Position numbers and translations under genes: made by a program. From Kappaphycus alvarezii (lineage: Eukaryota; Rhodophyta; Florideophyceae; Gigartinales; Solieriaceae): a DNA stretch of 64,000 nucleotides. The stretch lies in NCBI GenBank assembly GCA_002205965.3, contig NADL03000485.1:434001-498000 (forward strand), read 5' to 3'. Under the pieces are notes generated by a model. That model was not told the DNA's origin and made no database searches. It worked only from the letters and a program-made list of their open reading frames with translations. Of the stretch, positions 1 through 10,097 are shown in pieces; the first letter of the stretch is position 1; each line of letters opens with the position of its first letter.

Positions 1-1148
1 CGATTGGCGAAGGGAAGCAGAGTGTAGACGAGATATAGAAAAAGGATGGAGAGAAACGGGACAGGGTTAATGAAAGCAAATTTTCGGCGGTTTCCATCAT
101 GGTGTCCGTCTAGTAATGGAGAATGTTGATTTTTGGTGCATTTCCTACCTGAGCCATAGCCTTATTCCTGAAGGAGTGGGATTAGGGTCAGGAAACAGTC
201 CAATAAATGGCGATGACAAACTATGCTTCTAAATTAAAATAGCCAGATTCCCGGGAAACTAAGTGATTTATAGCCCGGTTAAATAGCCCAGGGTATAGCC
301 TCCTCCTCTAATGAGAGAAATAATTTGGAATCCCGCGAATTCCAGAGATTTTACGACACGACGGAGATATTTCAGCTGAGTTTCTGGTTGATTGAGTAGT
401 ATCCTAAACATGAGTACAAACGCCATGAAGACCGTCATCCTCAGCAACTACCTCCTCGTCCCTTATCTGAACAAGATCCAAACCTTTTTCTGATTGACAT
501 TTCTTAATGGCAGATTAGTAAGCTTTTGCTTTTAAATAGTTGGTTGGTACTGTGGGGAGATACTGTGACTTTAATTTAGAGATGAAAGTGGACCTGCTAC
601 ACATACACAACCCGGCAAGGGCTTAACCGATGCCTACTCCAGCAAAGGAGACGGAAGAAAATCCCCCAATGATATCTCAGCAAGCTGAGAAAGCAACGGT
701 TTGAAAAAATCCCGGTATAAGCGGTGAGAATACAGAAAGCGACGACGACAGCGACTATTTCTCAAAGTGATCGATCTTGATTAGCACCAACAGGACAGTA
801 ACTGCTGGGACCCTTCGTTTGCTGTGACAAAGACAGCACTGGTTCAGTGCTGCAGGGTACCCTGAACATTGCTGAATCTAATCGAGGAGCACGGACTTCC
901 TTACACGGCTTTCCAAGATCGACCCACAGGCAGTGGGGGCGAGGGATGGAAATCCAACCAGAGCGGCAAAAACCAAAATCGAAACAACGAGGGCTCCGAA
1001 GCGAGGCGGTCCGTAAGACCCACTTGGCCTTAATGCCTCGGCGCCCGAGCCCAACATGGCCCAGGACCCGAGCAATGTGAAACAAATGTTGAAAGAGAAC
1101 AGTCGTAAAGTTTGAAAGAGTGAGAAAGGGAGGGGTTTGATACAGCAA
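1..1148. other. Left-edge region with no recognisable gene
   Basis: Nothing here could be assigned. The longest open stretch is a 128-codon frame on the minus strand (762-1148) with no recognisable motif; the plus strand over 847-1080 is also open but unassigned. The region abuts the left long terminal repeat at 1149, so part of it may be the interior of another copy of the same retroelement family, but I could not show that. Confidence 0.4.
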
Positions 1149-1374
1149 TGATGGGGTTCAATTAGTACGTGCCATGTGCATATGTATTGCAAGCGAAGTA
1201 TAGTAACACCTACAGTATTATTCTATCATCAACGTACCTATTCTGCACTTAGTGCTCCTCTGTAGTCTATATAAAGTGTCTCTGACCTGTTCTCCGAGGC
1301 AATAGAGGCATCAGTAATTTGAAGTACCTACAACAGTCGTAGTCCGTGCTTTGCAACTTCGTAGTGAAGTTGTA
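1149..1374 (+). repeat. Left long terminal repeat
   Basis: Direct repeat partner of 5187-5413. Shared landmarks include GTTCAATTAGT near the start, TAGTAACACCTA or CAGTAACACCTA in the middle, CTCCTCTGTAGTCTATATAAAG (here the TATA box reads TATATAAAG) and GAGGCATCAGTAATT towards the end. The terminal CAACTTC/GAAGTTG pair can fold as a hairpin. Confidence 0.7.
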
Positions 1375-1703
1375 ATGTAAAATCGATTTTATCGGCACGA
1401 CTACAAAAGCTAGTCATTGCGAGGGTGCAATCAAGGTACGGGTGTCTTGGAATATGTGGACGGGATTTCGTCGTTAAGGTAAGGTAACGCCTTTTTTAGA
1501 AGATATTTGTATTTAGTGAGTCTGCTGGGCACTTTCCCTGACTCCCAGGATTCCGGCTTCCCGTAGGCACGTTAAAAAAAGATTGTTTCATAACCGTATA
1601 TTGGAAGAGGATTAATCTACAAGTTGAGTACTCAGGGGCAATTTTTCGCAGGAAAAGATGAGACGTTCTCGGAAAAGTTAGTACAAGGGCATATAATTGC
1701 CAG

Positions 1704-2189
1704 TTGGATGCTACTTTTCTCCTTTCAACAAAAAAAGTGGTTCGCCCAGGAACAAGAGCGAACCCAATTAATGATATACCTGAAGATGCCCAAGAAATTG
1801 ATAAGTTCCAGATGGCTAAGACGGATCTCGTGGAGGATTTTGCTCACAAACACAAGCCAGAAGACATATTAAAGAAACTTCAGTATTCATTCCAGGCAAT
1901 AGAAGAAATACGCGGGCCAATGAATGGTATCAGGACCGCGCTAAAGGAAGTTGTGTGGTTTAACGAAAAGGAAAGTAGAGCTACGTGTCTTTCGGCAGTT
2001 CGGTCTGTTTCGAGCAACACGGGAGGAAGTCATCTGATCGGGCTACCAGAAGACGAAGCTCATCAGGTGAGAGAAAGAGGAGAGATTGACAGCATGTATC
2101 CTGTGCATGTTGCATATAAAATATACAAGAGTTCTTTTGGAGAACTCTCATTGCCGTTGGGCCAAGTTGGATATCTTATTGAGTCCTAA
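1704..2189 (+). CDS. Unassigned ORF inside the LTR element, possible gag relic
   Basis: An open frame of about 160 codons starting at a TTG, with no ATG near its 5' end, so the true start is unknown. It is charged and helix-prone in its first two thirds and has no zinc knuckle. Its place, about 330 bp after the left LTR, is where gag would sit, and that is the only reason to suggest gag. No similarity to a known domain was recognised. Confidence 0.25.
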   Translation: MDATFLLSTKKVVRPGTRANPINDIPEDAQEIDKFQMAKTDLVEDFAHKHKPEDILKKLQYSFQAIEEIRGPMNGIRTALKEVVWFNEKESRATCLSAVRSVSSNTGGSHLIGLPEDEAHQVRERGEIDSMYPVHVAYKIYKSSFGELSLPLGQVGYLIES

Positions 2190-3440
2190 ATAGGGAGAAA
2201 GATAGCCCGATCGTATGCTAATAGGCTTCCTAGGATTTTTGATACCATCGTTGAAACGTGGGATCCATCAAAGGGAGTGTTCCCAGACTCCTTGCGAAGT
2301 TTCAAGAAGATATGTAAGGATGGCAGGAGAAGGAATGGAAGACAGGGTCATTTTAACGGCTTTTCAAGGTACAGCTTGTAGGCCGTAAGTCGCTCAGTTG
2401 GACCCCGGAGAGCGTGTTACCAGAGACCTTGGTTCTCCTTCATTACATTCATAAGGAACGGAAGCTAGCCTCGGAGGATACCCAACCGAGAGTGATTTCC
2501 ACGCTCGGTTGGAGACGGAGGATACACTTGTCGGTGTAGAAACTTCTGAGGAGTCGGACTCCAGGTCCATACAGAACCTGTAGAAGGGACGCGATTTCAT
2601 CACTAAACACATCATGAGCAAATCATGACGGACCAGGTACCCTCACATAACTGCGAGGATCCCTATGTGTCGGACACCCGGCCCCCAGCATGACCCGCTG
2701 GGTAGAACATGATTTCAGGTGCCTACTGCATCTCTGCACTCAGAGAATGGGTGGCTATAATCCTTACGAGACGTCCCAAGGAGGCTGCTGGCGGTCAATC
2801 GTGTTCATTTTTTGATTCAAAGGGGATCTATTTTGCAGGAATTGGCGCGACTAGTGCAGGTCAAAATGCAGACAGTTGGTTACGACACCCCGTCCACAAT
2901 AAGTCGCCCGCTTACACCACCGTTATCCGGCTCAGGAATAAGACCGTTCCATGCAGCATTTCAGCAACTTATGGCTTCTGTTCAATTCGTCAGGCTTGCA
3001 TCCACAACAACGTTGCTTCAACCGCTCATCGCCTCTATCTCTCCTACACTGAGGTTTTCTGGCATCCGCTAGTGCGGAAGGGATTCTATTACAGAACTTC
3101 AGGAGAGTATTGTTCGCATTGTCTGATTACCGTAGTCAAAACCATGTGGGAAGCTGCGTGATGATAAAAAATGAGGAAAAATGGGGCAATTGGGCAAATG
3201 CTTACAGGGACCACCAAGTCCTGTACGATACAACTGTACATATCCGTGAGCGTACAGTATGTGGTTGTAGGAACGCCTGTACGACTTACGACGTCCAGCA
3301 AAGTACAGTCGGAGCCGTACTGTACGCAGAATGGGAGTTACTTCGGTGTGGATGATTTGGTACAGTGGTTTAAGAAGGTCGATGCGGGCTCCGGAACCGA
3401 CAGCTGCAAAAGAGAGTGATTATTAACAGGTGGTAAAGCA

Positions 3441-3833
3441 GTGTTTCGTGAGTGCCACCCAAAACAATGTGAACCCCACCCCTGGTTCCCCATTCCTGTT
3501 AATCCTTCCCACAATTTCAAGGCATCGCAGGGCTGGTTGCTACTTCTTCTTGTTGGAGCAGCGTCACCGCAGCCGAGTTTAAGGAGGCGTGGGCGGAACT
3601 CAGGAGTTACAGGAACTGACTTGACAGGGAGCGGCAACTGGACTGAGAAAGAATTCGGGTATGAGGGAGGCCAGTCTGATGAAGGTAGAAAACGCAAGCT
3701 TGTTTCCGCCTTTTCACAGCCTTCGGCTAAAATCAGAATGATTGTAAAGGACTTGAAAGAAGTAAAACAGAGAGGTGACAGGGAAGTGACCCTGATCTTC
3801 CCACAGTGGAATTCAACGTTGGACATCAGTTAG
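3441..3833 (+). other. Unassigned 130-codon frame in LTR-element interior
   Basis: A plus-strand open frame with a GWLLLLLVGAASP-like hydrophobic stretch near residues 30-45 and a charged second half. The antisense strand over the same bases is also open (3338-3826), so openness alone is weak evidence. No domain was recognised. Confidence 0.15.
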
Positions 3834-5186
3834 CTTCAGGCGATAATGATTTTCGCGGGTACGGCACCGTGAAGAAAAGAACTGATCTGGTGTATGGTGC
3901 GGAATTTGCGTTGAATGGAGAGGCAGCTCGGTCTACTATAAGTCAACGAGAGTGATCGGATAAGGTCACTCAGGACTGCAGGGAAAACCAGTTTATTAGT
4001 TTAAGAGGGACAAGCGAATTGCTTATTGGTTCACAAAAACACGACATTCGTAGGAAACGTCGTCGGTTGGGGGAATGAACAGGGAAAGGAGAGTGGAGTC
4101 AACCTTTATTGGGCAGCGCCAAAACAACTCCAAAGTTTCGTTACCACATTTCATACATGCCAAATCAGCGTATCGGACGGGAGTAACAAGGAGTTAAAAT
4201 AGGTGCAATATAGTGCATAGTACCGGGCACCAAAGGAATTTTAACCTTTTTTTATTTGTATGGCACGTGCAAAGGGTGTAATTATGGCCATTGAGGTGCA
4301 GTACGGGGTTTCTATGGCAAGAAGGAGATCATTGTGAGGGCGTTCGACATGGAGGAGTTTTGGGGACTAAGTTAAGCGCGTCGCTATGCAACGAAAGCCG
4401 GAGTGGAGTCCACAGGGGGAGAGCTCCAAATAAAGTACCGGTTGTAATCGGACCTGACAGGGTAGTATGACATGTGCGCACGTTTTGGGAAAATAATTCG
4501 GGAAGTTGTGGGTCAGTACCTAATTGATCAAGACGGCCGAGGGACCGATATGGTGGTATAAGTAAACACAGAGGGGAACCGCGTAGGTGGATTTGACGCC
4601 CATAATAGCCGCCACAAGGACATAGGCGTTGGGAGGGAGAGCAATCAAGGAATTTGAAAACGGAAAAAGCGCAAAGCGCTACCGGCCTGTCAAATGAGGC
4701 TCCTCAAGACGCTCTAGAGATGCTGGGACTAGTGGATATGGCGGTGTACTACGCTGCAGCGGCATGCAAAAAGGGACAGCTTGGAGAATAATCAGGACTC
4801 AAACAAGGTACGTGAGGCTGCGCGAAATGTATTAGTGGCAGCAAAAAGGGCGGTAGAGGAGACTATAAGGTTGGATGGGTTTCTGTTGGAACACTGCGAA
4901 CGATGCTGGGATGGGATCGGGCAGATTGAGGGCATAAGAGGGGCAGTGTTTGTAAAGCAGTTGAGGTGTAAACAAAGAGGTTGATTGGCAAGTCAAGTGA
5001 AGTTAGATGACTAACAATGCCAAAACTTGGCGCTGAGAATGTAGAAAGTCAGAAAGGAAGGCAAGGGCGAGGTAGTTGGAAAGAGGAAGGTGGGAGAGGC
5101 CGGCACCAAGTTGTGAATTTTCGTGTATGAATTTGGATGTTTTATGTTGATTTTTTAATGTACGGGAGAAGTTCATAAGCTAAGAA

Positions 5187-5413
5187 TGAGGAGTTCAATT
5201 AGTGCGTGGCATGTACATGTGTATTGCCAGCGAAGTGCAGTAACACCTATTGTACTGTTCTGTCAGCAACTTGCCCAGTGTGCGTTTATTGCTCCTCTGT
5301 GGTCTACATAAAGTGCACCTGACCTGGTCTCCGAGATCGGAGAGGCATCAGTAATTGGAAGCACAGTACTATAGTCCTAGTCAGTGCTTTTGCAACTTCG
5401 GGGTGAAGTTGTC
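5187..5413 (+). repeat. Right long terminal repeat
   Basis: Direct repeat of 1149-1374. The TATA-like box is altered to TACATAAAG in this copy. Ends in the CAACTTC...GAAGTTG hairpin and is followed at once by a tract rich in TACAG units. Confidence 0.7.
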
Positions 5414-6085
5414 ACAGTATAGTATTCTATAGCGCAACACTGCTCAATACGGCTCACTACGTGTACAGAACAGTACAGTACAGTACAGTGCTGTGATACC
5501 GTAGGATCATGCAGTGCCGCACAAGCTTTTACTGTACAGTAGGGTGATCTTCGTGGTGATCTTACAGTATTTGGGGTTCACCGGCTCTGAACATAGGATA
5601 TCAATCGGCTACTTACCTTTGCAGTCGAAATTGTATGATTTGTGCCCATGTACCGACTGCACGGTATTTACTGTAGCTCCTCGTGACCTAATGTGACCAC
5701 CGTGACTTCATTTTGTTATATTTGAGATTCCAACATAGAGTACAACGACAAACTGTCCCTCTTATGTATATCATTTGTGCTTACTGTTGGATTATTTCTC
5801 TATATGCCCCCAGGTGTAAGGGGGGCACATACCAAAGGCGTAAGAACCGTGACACTTTCACTGTAGCTTACAGGCGTGACAGCCAGCTATACTGTACAAC
5901 ACTGTTCTGATGACTTTACAGTACACTTATCCTACTGAGCATGACTGAGCTCATGGGGATTTGGGGTGCTTAACGTACTGTACTGACTAGAGATGAGGAA
6001 CGGCTAATTCACGGTACCCAAGAGAATCAGAGTAAAGTGCCAAGGACCCAGCAAGCATGTTGATGTGTTCCCTTGAAGTACATCG
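5414..6085. other. Non-coding stretch with TACAG repeats
   Basis: No gene recognised. The stretch is marked by repeated TACAG/CTGTA units, densest at 5464-5495, which recur in other non-coding parts of the window. Two short frames (5514-5696, 5713-5910) show no motif. Confidence 0.4.
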
Positions 6086-6720
6086 ATGGTGAGCGGACGA
6101 TTGTACTGTACCCTCATAGGTACACATGCTGACCTCGACAAGGCAATGGAAGTATTTTGCTCTGAAGCACCTGATCATGACCTGAACTTGAATCCGACCA
6201 AAACGCGCGTAGTCTGGGCCCGTGCGAAGCTGTCACTCCGACAACGCCACTATTCCACTACTTCGCAACAGAGAACATCTTTGACGATCCCATGATTCAC
6301 ATTGGTGCCCCAATAGGTTCGTCTCAATTCATCGAGAACTTTCTGAAACAGAAAATGGATGGATGGATAAGTACGTTGTTGCTGATCGCCGGTATTGAGA
6401 GACGCTCGCATCCGGTTCCACCTTCTCTGGTTGTGTGCCTCGGCATGCAAACTACGCCATGTGGTGAGGCGAACTCCGCCGAGTGCGACAATTGCCCTTG
6501 CCATGACATTTGAACACAGGCAGATGGAATGGACTTCTCCCGGTCATGCAACGTGCCAGTGACAAACACTGTCCGCCTGTAAGTGATTCTTCCGCTGCGC
6601 TTTGGCGGTACGGATTCGTTGCCGTCGCCACGCTGATTTTAGCTTCGTACACGGCCAGCATCATTGATTCTGAAAAAAAGGTGAGATGCACCATGAACCC
6701 TAGTTTAACCGGACGCTGTG
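6086..6720 (+). pseudogene. LINE reverse-transcriptase relic (family B), palm-to-thumb part
   Basis: Plus-strand fragments in shifting frames resemble the region downstream of the catalytic site of non-LTR reverse transcriptases. Landmarks are a stretch with LNPTKTRVVWARA at about 6190-6230, then IHIGAPIGSSQFIENFLKQK at 6293-6350, then a segment with LPLRFGG near 6590, and TASIIDSEKKVR at 6650-6690. The G-(A/S)-P-(I)-G motif matches VLGSPIG in the other LINE copies of this window. Stops and frameshifts show it is dead. It meets an opposite-strand LINE fragment near 6740-6770. Confidence 0.55.
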
Positions 6721-6769
6721 CGCAAATATATGTTGTACCTACTGTTCAGTACTTAAGCTGTTTCGTAAA

Positions 6770-7235
6770 GAAATGTCTGGTGAATACGTTGCGGATAGTG
6801 TTGTGGCGGTACACAACGCCGAAACCAGACTTGCTAATAAAAGAGGCAGGTCGCCGACAGACGATGGTGTGTGGCAGTTGGTCTATTCAACGCGTTTGCG
6901 GCATAAATCTGCCGCGTGGTCTTCTAGGTGGTATGGGCCTGTGGCACCCCTCGCACCGCAGCGCCACAGTCTCGTCAAAGGCCGGAACTCCTAGGTGACA
7001 AAGTAGTATCACCGTTCACATATCGTATGTTCGGCTCACGAAGGACGGAAGCGCGGTAAGGAAAGCAGGTGCAGGTCTTTCCAAGTACGTCTGGTGGAGT
7101 TGCGGTGAAGCCGTTGGACTGTGTGTAGGACCGCCGCCTCCGTGGTGTCCATGGGAAGCAGAAAGTCTGTCGTTTCAGTAGCGGTCATCGCAGACTGAGG
7201 TGCTGGGTACCAACACGGTACGACGCAATTAGGCA
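6770..7235 (-). pseudogene. LINE C-terminal zinc cluster/endonuclease relic (family B), antisense
   Basis: Read on the minus strand, broken frames align with the intact fragment at 24443-25387. Shared landmarks are a segment ending in VSRTYDM, then FDETVALRCEGCHRPI (C-x2-C-H), then DHAADLC. These are the zinc-binding cluster that precedes the restriction-like nuclease in this LINE family. Several stops and shifts are present. Its 3' side faces the 3' side of the reverse-transcriptase relic at 6086-6720, so the two pieces are tail to tail. Confidence 0.55.
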
Positions 7236-7759
7236 GTACTACAAACAAATGGCACTACTGACATACTCTTCCGATACGTAAATACGCTTTAGCAGAGTAT
7301 AAGCTCTCACAAAAAAAGTGTTATTCGAACTTAAGCGTTGAAAAAAGAACCTTCCCATGGGGTTTTTCATGTTGCTGTTGAGGGTGCACAATAACAGGAT
7401 AACAGTAGATGGAACAAGCCATCAGGGCCAAAAACAGTGATTTAATGGCTTCATCGCAGGAAGAAAGGGGGCATATCGGGGGGCATTTTGCAAAATAATT
7501 GGGAAGGATTTGCTTATTTCTGCATATGCCCCCATCAAAAATCAACGCTCATTTAAAGGCGACGACCTAAATAATAGCTGAAATTTACAGTAGTGAACAA
7601 GATGAATCTTGAGCTGGTTTACATTACAGTAAGGCAGTGTAAACGAGTGGCCTTATTTTAAAATTCGGATACCATCTTAAGCTTCAACATGAATTGTAAA
7701 AAAAATTTAATTAAAACATCTCCATAAACCCAGGAGTCAATTTATTCCAATAAAGACCT
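7236..7759. other. No gene seen
   Basis: AT-rich stretch without a recognisable gene. A 74-codon minus-strand frame (7321-7545) has no motif. Confidence 0.4.
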
Positions 7760-8460
7760 CACCTGCGGGGACACTTGCCACATCATCATCGACATCGCTA
7801 AGACAACCCAACTTTCCGTTGCCTCTAGAGCTGCCCTATCCGCTTTGAAGGGCAACTACACTGTTACCCCTCTCCTTGACACTATGGGCGATCACGCAAC
7901 AATCTGCAAAGGGGGGTGTCGGTGCGATGCGCCGTCAAACCCGTCTTCGAAATATTCAATGCCGCGAACTCTCGAGCCCGACCATTTCTTTAACCGTATT
8001 TCGGGAGCGATTCTTTGCCGCCGACCTCCACAACAGCCCAGCCGAGCAACGCGCACTGGGCCTCGTCATCGACGACCCTCCATTCGCGCCACCTTACAGA
8101 TTCTGGATGTGACCATTGTCAGTCCTCATTCCGCGCCATATCGCATCTAGGCTGTTGGAATCCTCTCAGCACTGACACGAGCAGAACGGCGAAAAAAGGA
8201 ATAATACGCTCTACCTTGTCGTGCCGGTATGGACGGACCTTCGACCTACCGCCATCGGCATATGCGCACAAATGGATCAATTGGACATCTGGCGAGTAAC
8301 GACGTTTAAGACAACCAGGGCGACCGTCGAGGAAAGCACTTTCCCTCTAACTCCGGAATCTCAATACACGTGTCTCGGCATTTGTTTTACAATCAATCGC
8401 AGTCATGCTGATTCACCGAAATCAGTACATGTACTGTGGCGCTGGTTATGTGCGAAATAA
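7760..8460 (+). pseudogene. LINE endonuclease-domain relic
   Basis: Broken plus-strand frames match the C-terminal part of the LINE copies at 16284-17189 and 28454-30092. The match runs from LDTMGDHATICKGG (about 7878-7920; LDSYGHHASVC in the better copies) to LDVTIVSPHSAPYR (about 8105-8145; YDVTVISPHSAPY in the better copy), then to a region corresponding to the RYGHLCAELRIDFHPMAFDIYG segment. The last aligned part (8160-8300) is weak. Frameshifts separate the pieces. Confidence 0.5.
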
Positions 8461-8699
8461 TAAATTTCCTGCATTAGTACCGGGGGTGCAGTGCAGCAAC
8501 CGACTACAGTGAGCGTCAAATATATAAGACCAATAAGAACGACTGGTCTACGAGGGATGCCGCTACAAGGAGACATCATTGTAAACTCTTTAAAAGCTCA
8601 CCTCGTTGTGTTTAAACAAGTTAGAAACACGCAAGAACACGACCACAAGCAGTAAAATACTCATACTGTCCACACGAAAATATCCCTAATGGCTGGACC

Positions 8700-8800
8700 G
8701 TTCGAATAATCGAACTTAGCCCGTTTTGGGCCAAGCCGGGGTGAAATTATGCAATGCCCATACGTTCGATTAATCGAACGTACGATTAATCGAACGTACG
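8700..8800. repeat. Cluster of TTCGAWTAATCGAA palindromes
   Basis: A perfect 22-bp palindrome lies at 8761-8782 (centre TTCGATTAATCGAA). It is followed at once by a shortened copy (8783-8797), and a variant with centre TTCGAATAATCGAA lies at 8701-8714. A small GCCCG...CGGGC-like fold lies between them. Candidate binding site for a dimeric protein or terminus of a mobile element; the function is unknown. Confidence 0.6.
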
Positions 8801-9012
8801 GGGCGTTTTTTCGACTGCATTGAAGCTCCCATAACTCCAGCTATATACCGCTTCGAATAAAAAATTACCACCCTCATGTTGCCAACACTACCCTCTACCC
8901 CAGCCTATTTTTTTGTCGTCCCCGCAGCAGTACTTTTTACATGAACGATCACCAAAGTCACCCTTCTTCGCGACTTTCCCGATCCCCCACATCCCCCACT
9001 CCCATACGCTCC
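8801..9012. other. No gene seen
   Basis: Short spacer between the palindromes and the antisense gypsy fragment; no feature recognised. Confidence 0.3.
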
Positions 9013-9480
9013 CTATCTCCACCTTGCCAACCGCCCGTGAATATCTTTCTTCTTGAACGAGGTTTGAAGGGCTTGATGATCCGTATAGACAACAAAGGGC
9101 TTGTCAGACAGAAGGTACACTCTAAAATTCTTAAGAGCAAAAACTACGGCGAGTGCTTCTCGTTCGCTTGTGGAGTAGCGGCGCTCCTGGTCCGTCATCG
9201 TTCGAGAAGCGAACTGAATTGGATGTATTTTCCCGTCTTCTTTCTTCTGCGAGAGGACAACCCCAAGGGCTGCCGAAGAGGTGTCTTTTTCCACCAAGAA
9301 AGGAGAATTGAAATCCGGAAACGCCAATACTGGAGGGGTAGTCAGTTTCCCCCAAGAGTATTCGAGGGCCTCTAGCATCTCCGAAGTCCACTCTAAAGCC
9401 TTCATAACAGACGTCGCCGCTTGCAAGACTGCTGAGCTGTCGGCAAACTCCTTTACAAACCGTCGGTAGTCCGAGGGTGG
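9013..9480 (-). pseudogene. Ty3/gypsy RNase H fragment
   Basis: The minus-strand frame encodes the reverse-transcriptase tail and RNase H of a gypsy polyprotein. From N to C it has YRRFVKEFADSS, then WGKLTTPPVLAFPDF, then FLVEKDTSSAALGVVLSQ (first catalytic Asp region), IHPIQFASRTM, RRYSTSEREALAVVFALK (catalytic Glu region) and FVVYTDHQAL (Asp region). It stops after DIHGRLARW, so connection and integrase domains are absent. The upstream open frame to 9645 is not gypsy-like. An isolated, truncated insertion. It is on the opposite strand to the gypsy element at 12965-16283 and is not shown to come from it. Confidence 0.85.
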
Positions 9481-10097
9481 GCGGTCGGCCACCAAGCGGT
9501 AGTCTTGTGAGGTCGAGCGAAGTGTGTGCGGCCTGACGCATTGCACGGGCCTTCTGGTCGGAGGAGGAGCGGGATCCTGCGCGAGGGGCGGTCGAATCCG
9601 GCGCGGCGGTGCACATCTTGAGGGAAAGGGAACGAGAAGATGCAAAAAGGGAGGATAGAAAGGCTTCAGAGTTCAGATAAGGAGGGTTGACAAGCTTCAA
9701 AGTTCAGACAAGGAGAGAAAGAGCTGGTCGGATAGACAGGAAGTTCTATTTGAGTTGAGGCCAACTGTATCTGCAGCTACCCGCAGACGACCTTATCATG
9801 CGGAAACGCCGGAAATAACGCACTGGCAGTATCCCACCACCTGAGCTCCAGAAATGCGTGTGTATTGCTCCCCCCAGAATCACGTTTAATTTCCAATAAA
9901 ATTTCCGGGAACATTACAGTATTTAATTGTCAATTACGGTAAATACGTTCTGTATGGATCCTAAAAAGGCATCACACTTCAACTCAAGTCTAGACCTTAC
10001 CGCGGAAACACCCCGAATATGACTAACGGGAGCAGAGGAAGAGGCAACAGGGGAGTCTTGCTTCAGGATACCCACCGCCGCTCAGAGACAGGCATGA
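9481..10097. other. No gene seen
   Basis: Both strands carry short open frames over 9480-9700 as extensions of the gypsy fragment, without motifs. From 9700 to 10097 there is a stop in every frame and nothing recognisable. Confidence 0.3.

Larger units (their letters stand above)
1149..5413 (+). mobile_element. LTR retroelement without recognisable pol (non-autonomous candidate)
   Basis: Two direct repeats of about 226 bp (1149-1374 and 5187-5413) bound a 3.8-kb interior. The repeats share the same order of blocks: a start near TGATGG/TGAGGA, a central TATA-like box followed by AAAGTG, and a final hairpin CAACTTC...GAAGTTG. Similarity stops outside these limits, which supports LTR boundaries. 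The interior holds only short frames (notably 1704-2189 and 3441-3830) and no reverse transcriptase, integrase or protease motif was seen. Orientation is inferred from the TATA-like box lying in the sense direction. The LTRs differ at many positions, so the insertion is not recent. It could instead be an autonomous element too decayed to read. Confidence 0.6.

Noticed and set aside
6773-6994. Plus-strand 73-codon frame
   Set aside because: The minus strand of the same bases encodes the recognisable CxxCH zinc cluster of the LINE.
8941-9375. 144-codon plus-strand frame
   Set aside because: Lies antisense to the gypsy RNase H fragment, which shows clear catalytic motifs on the minus strand.
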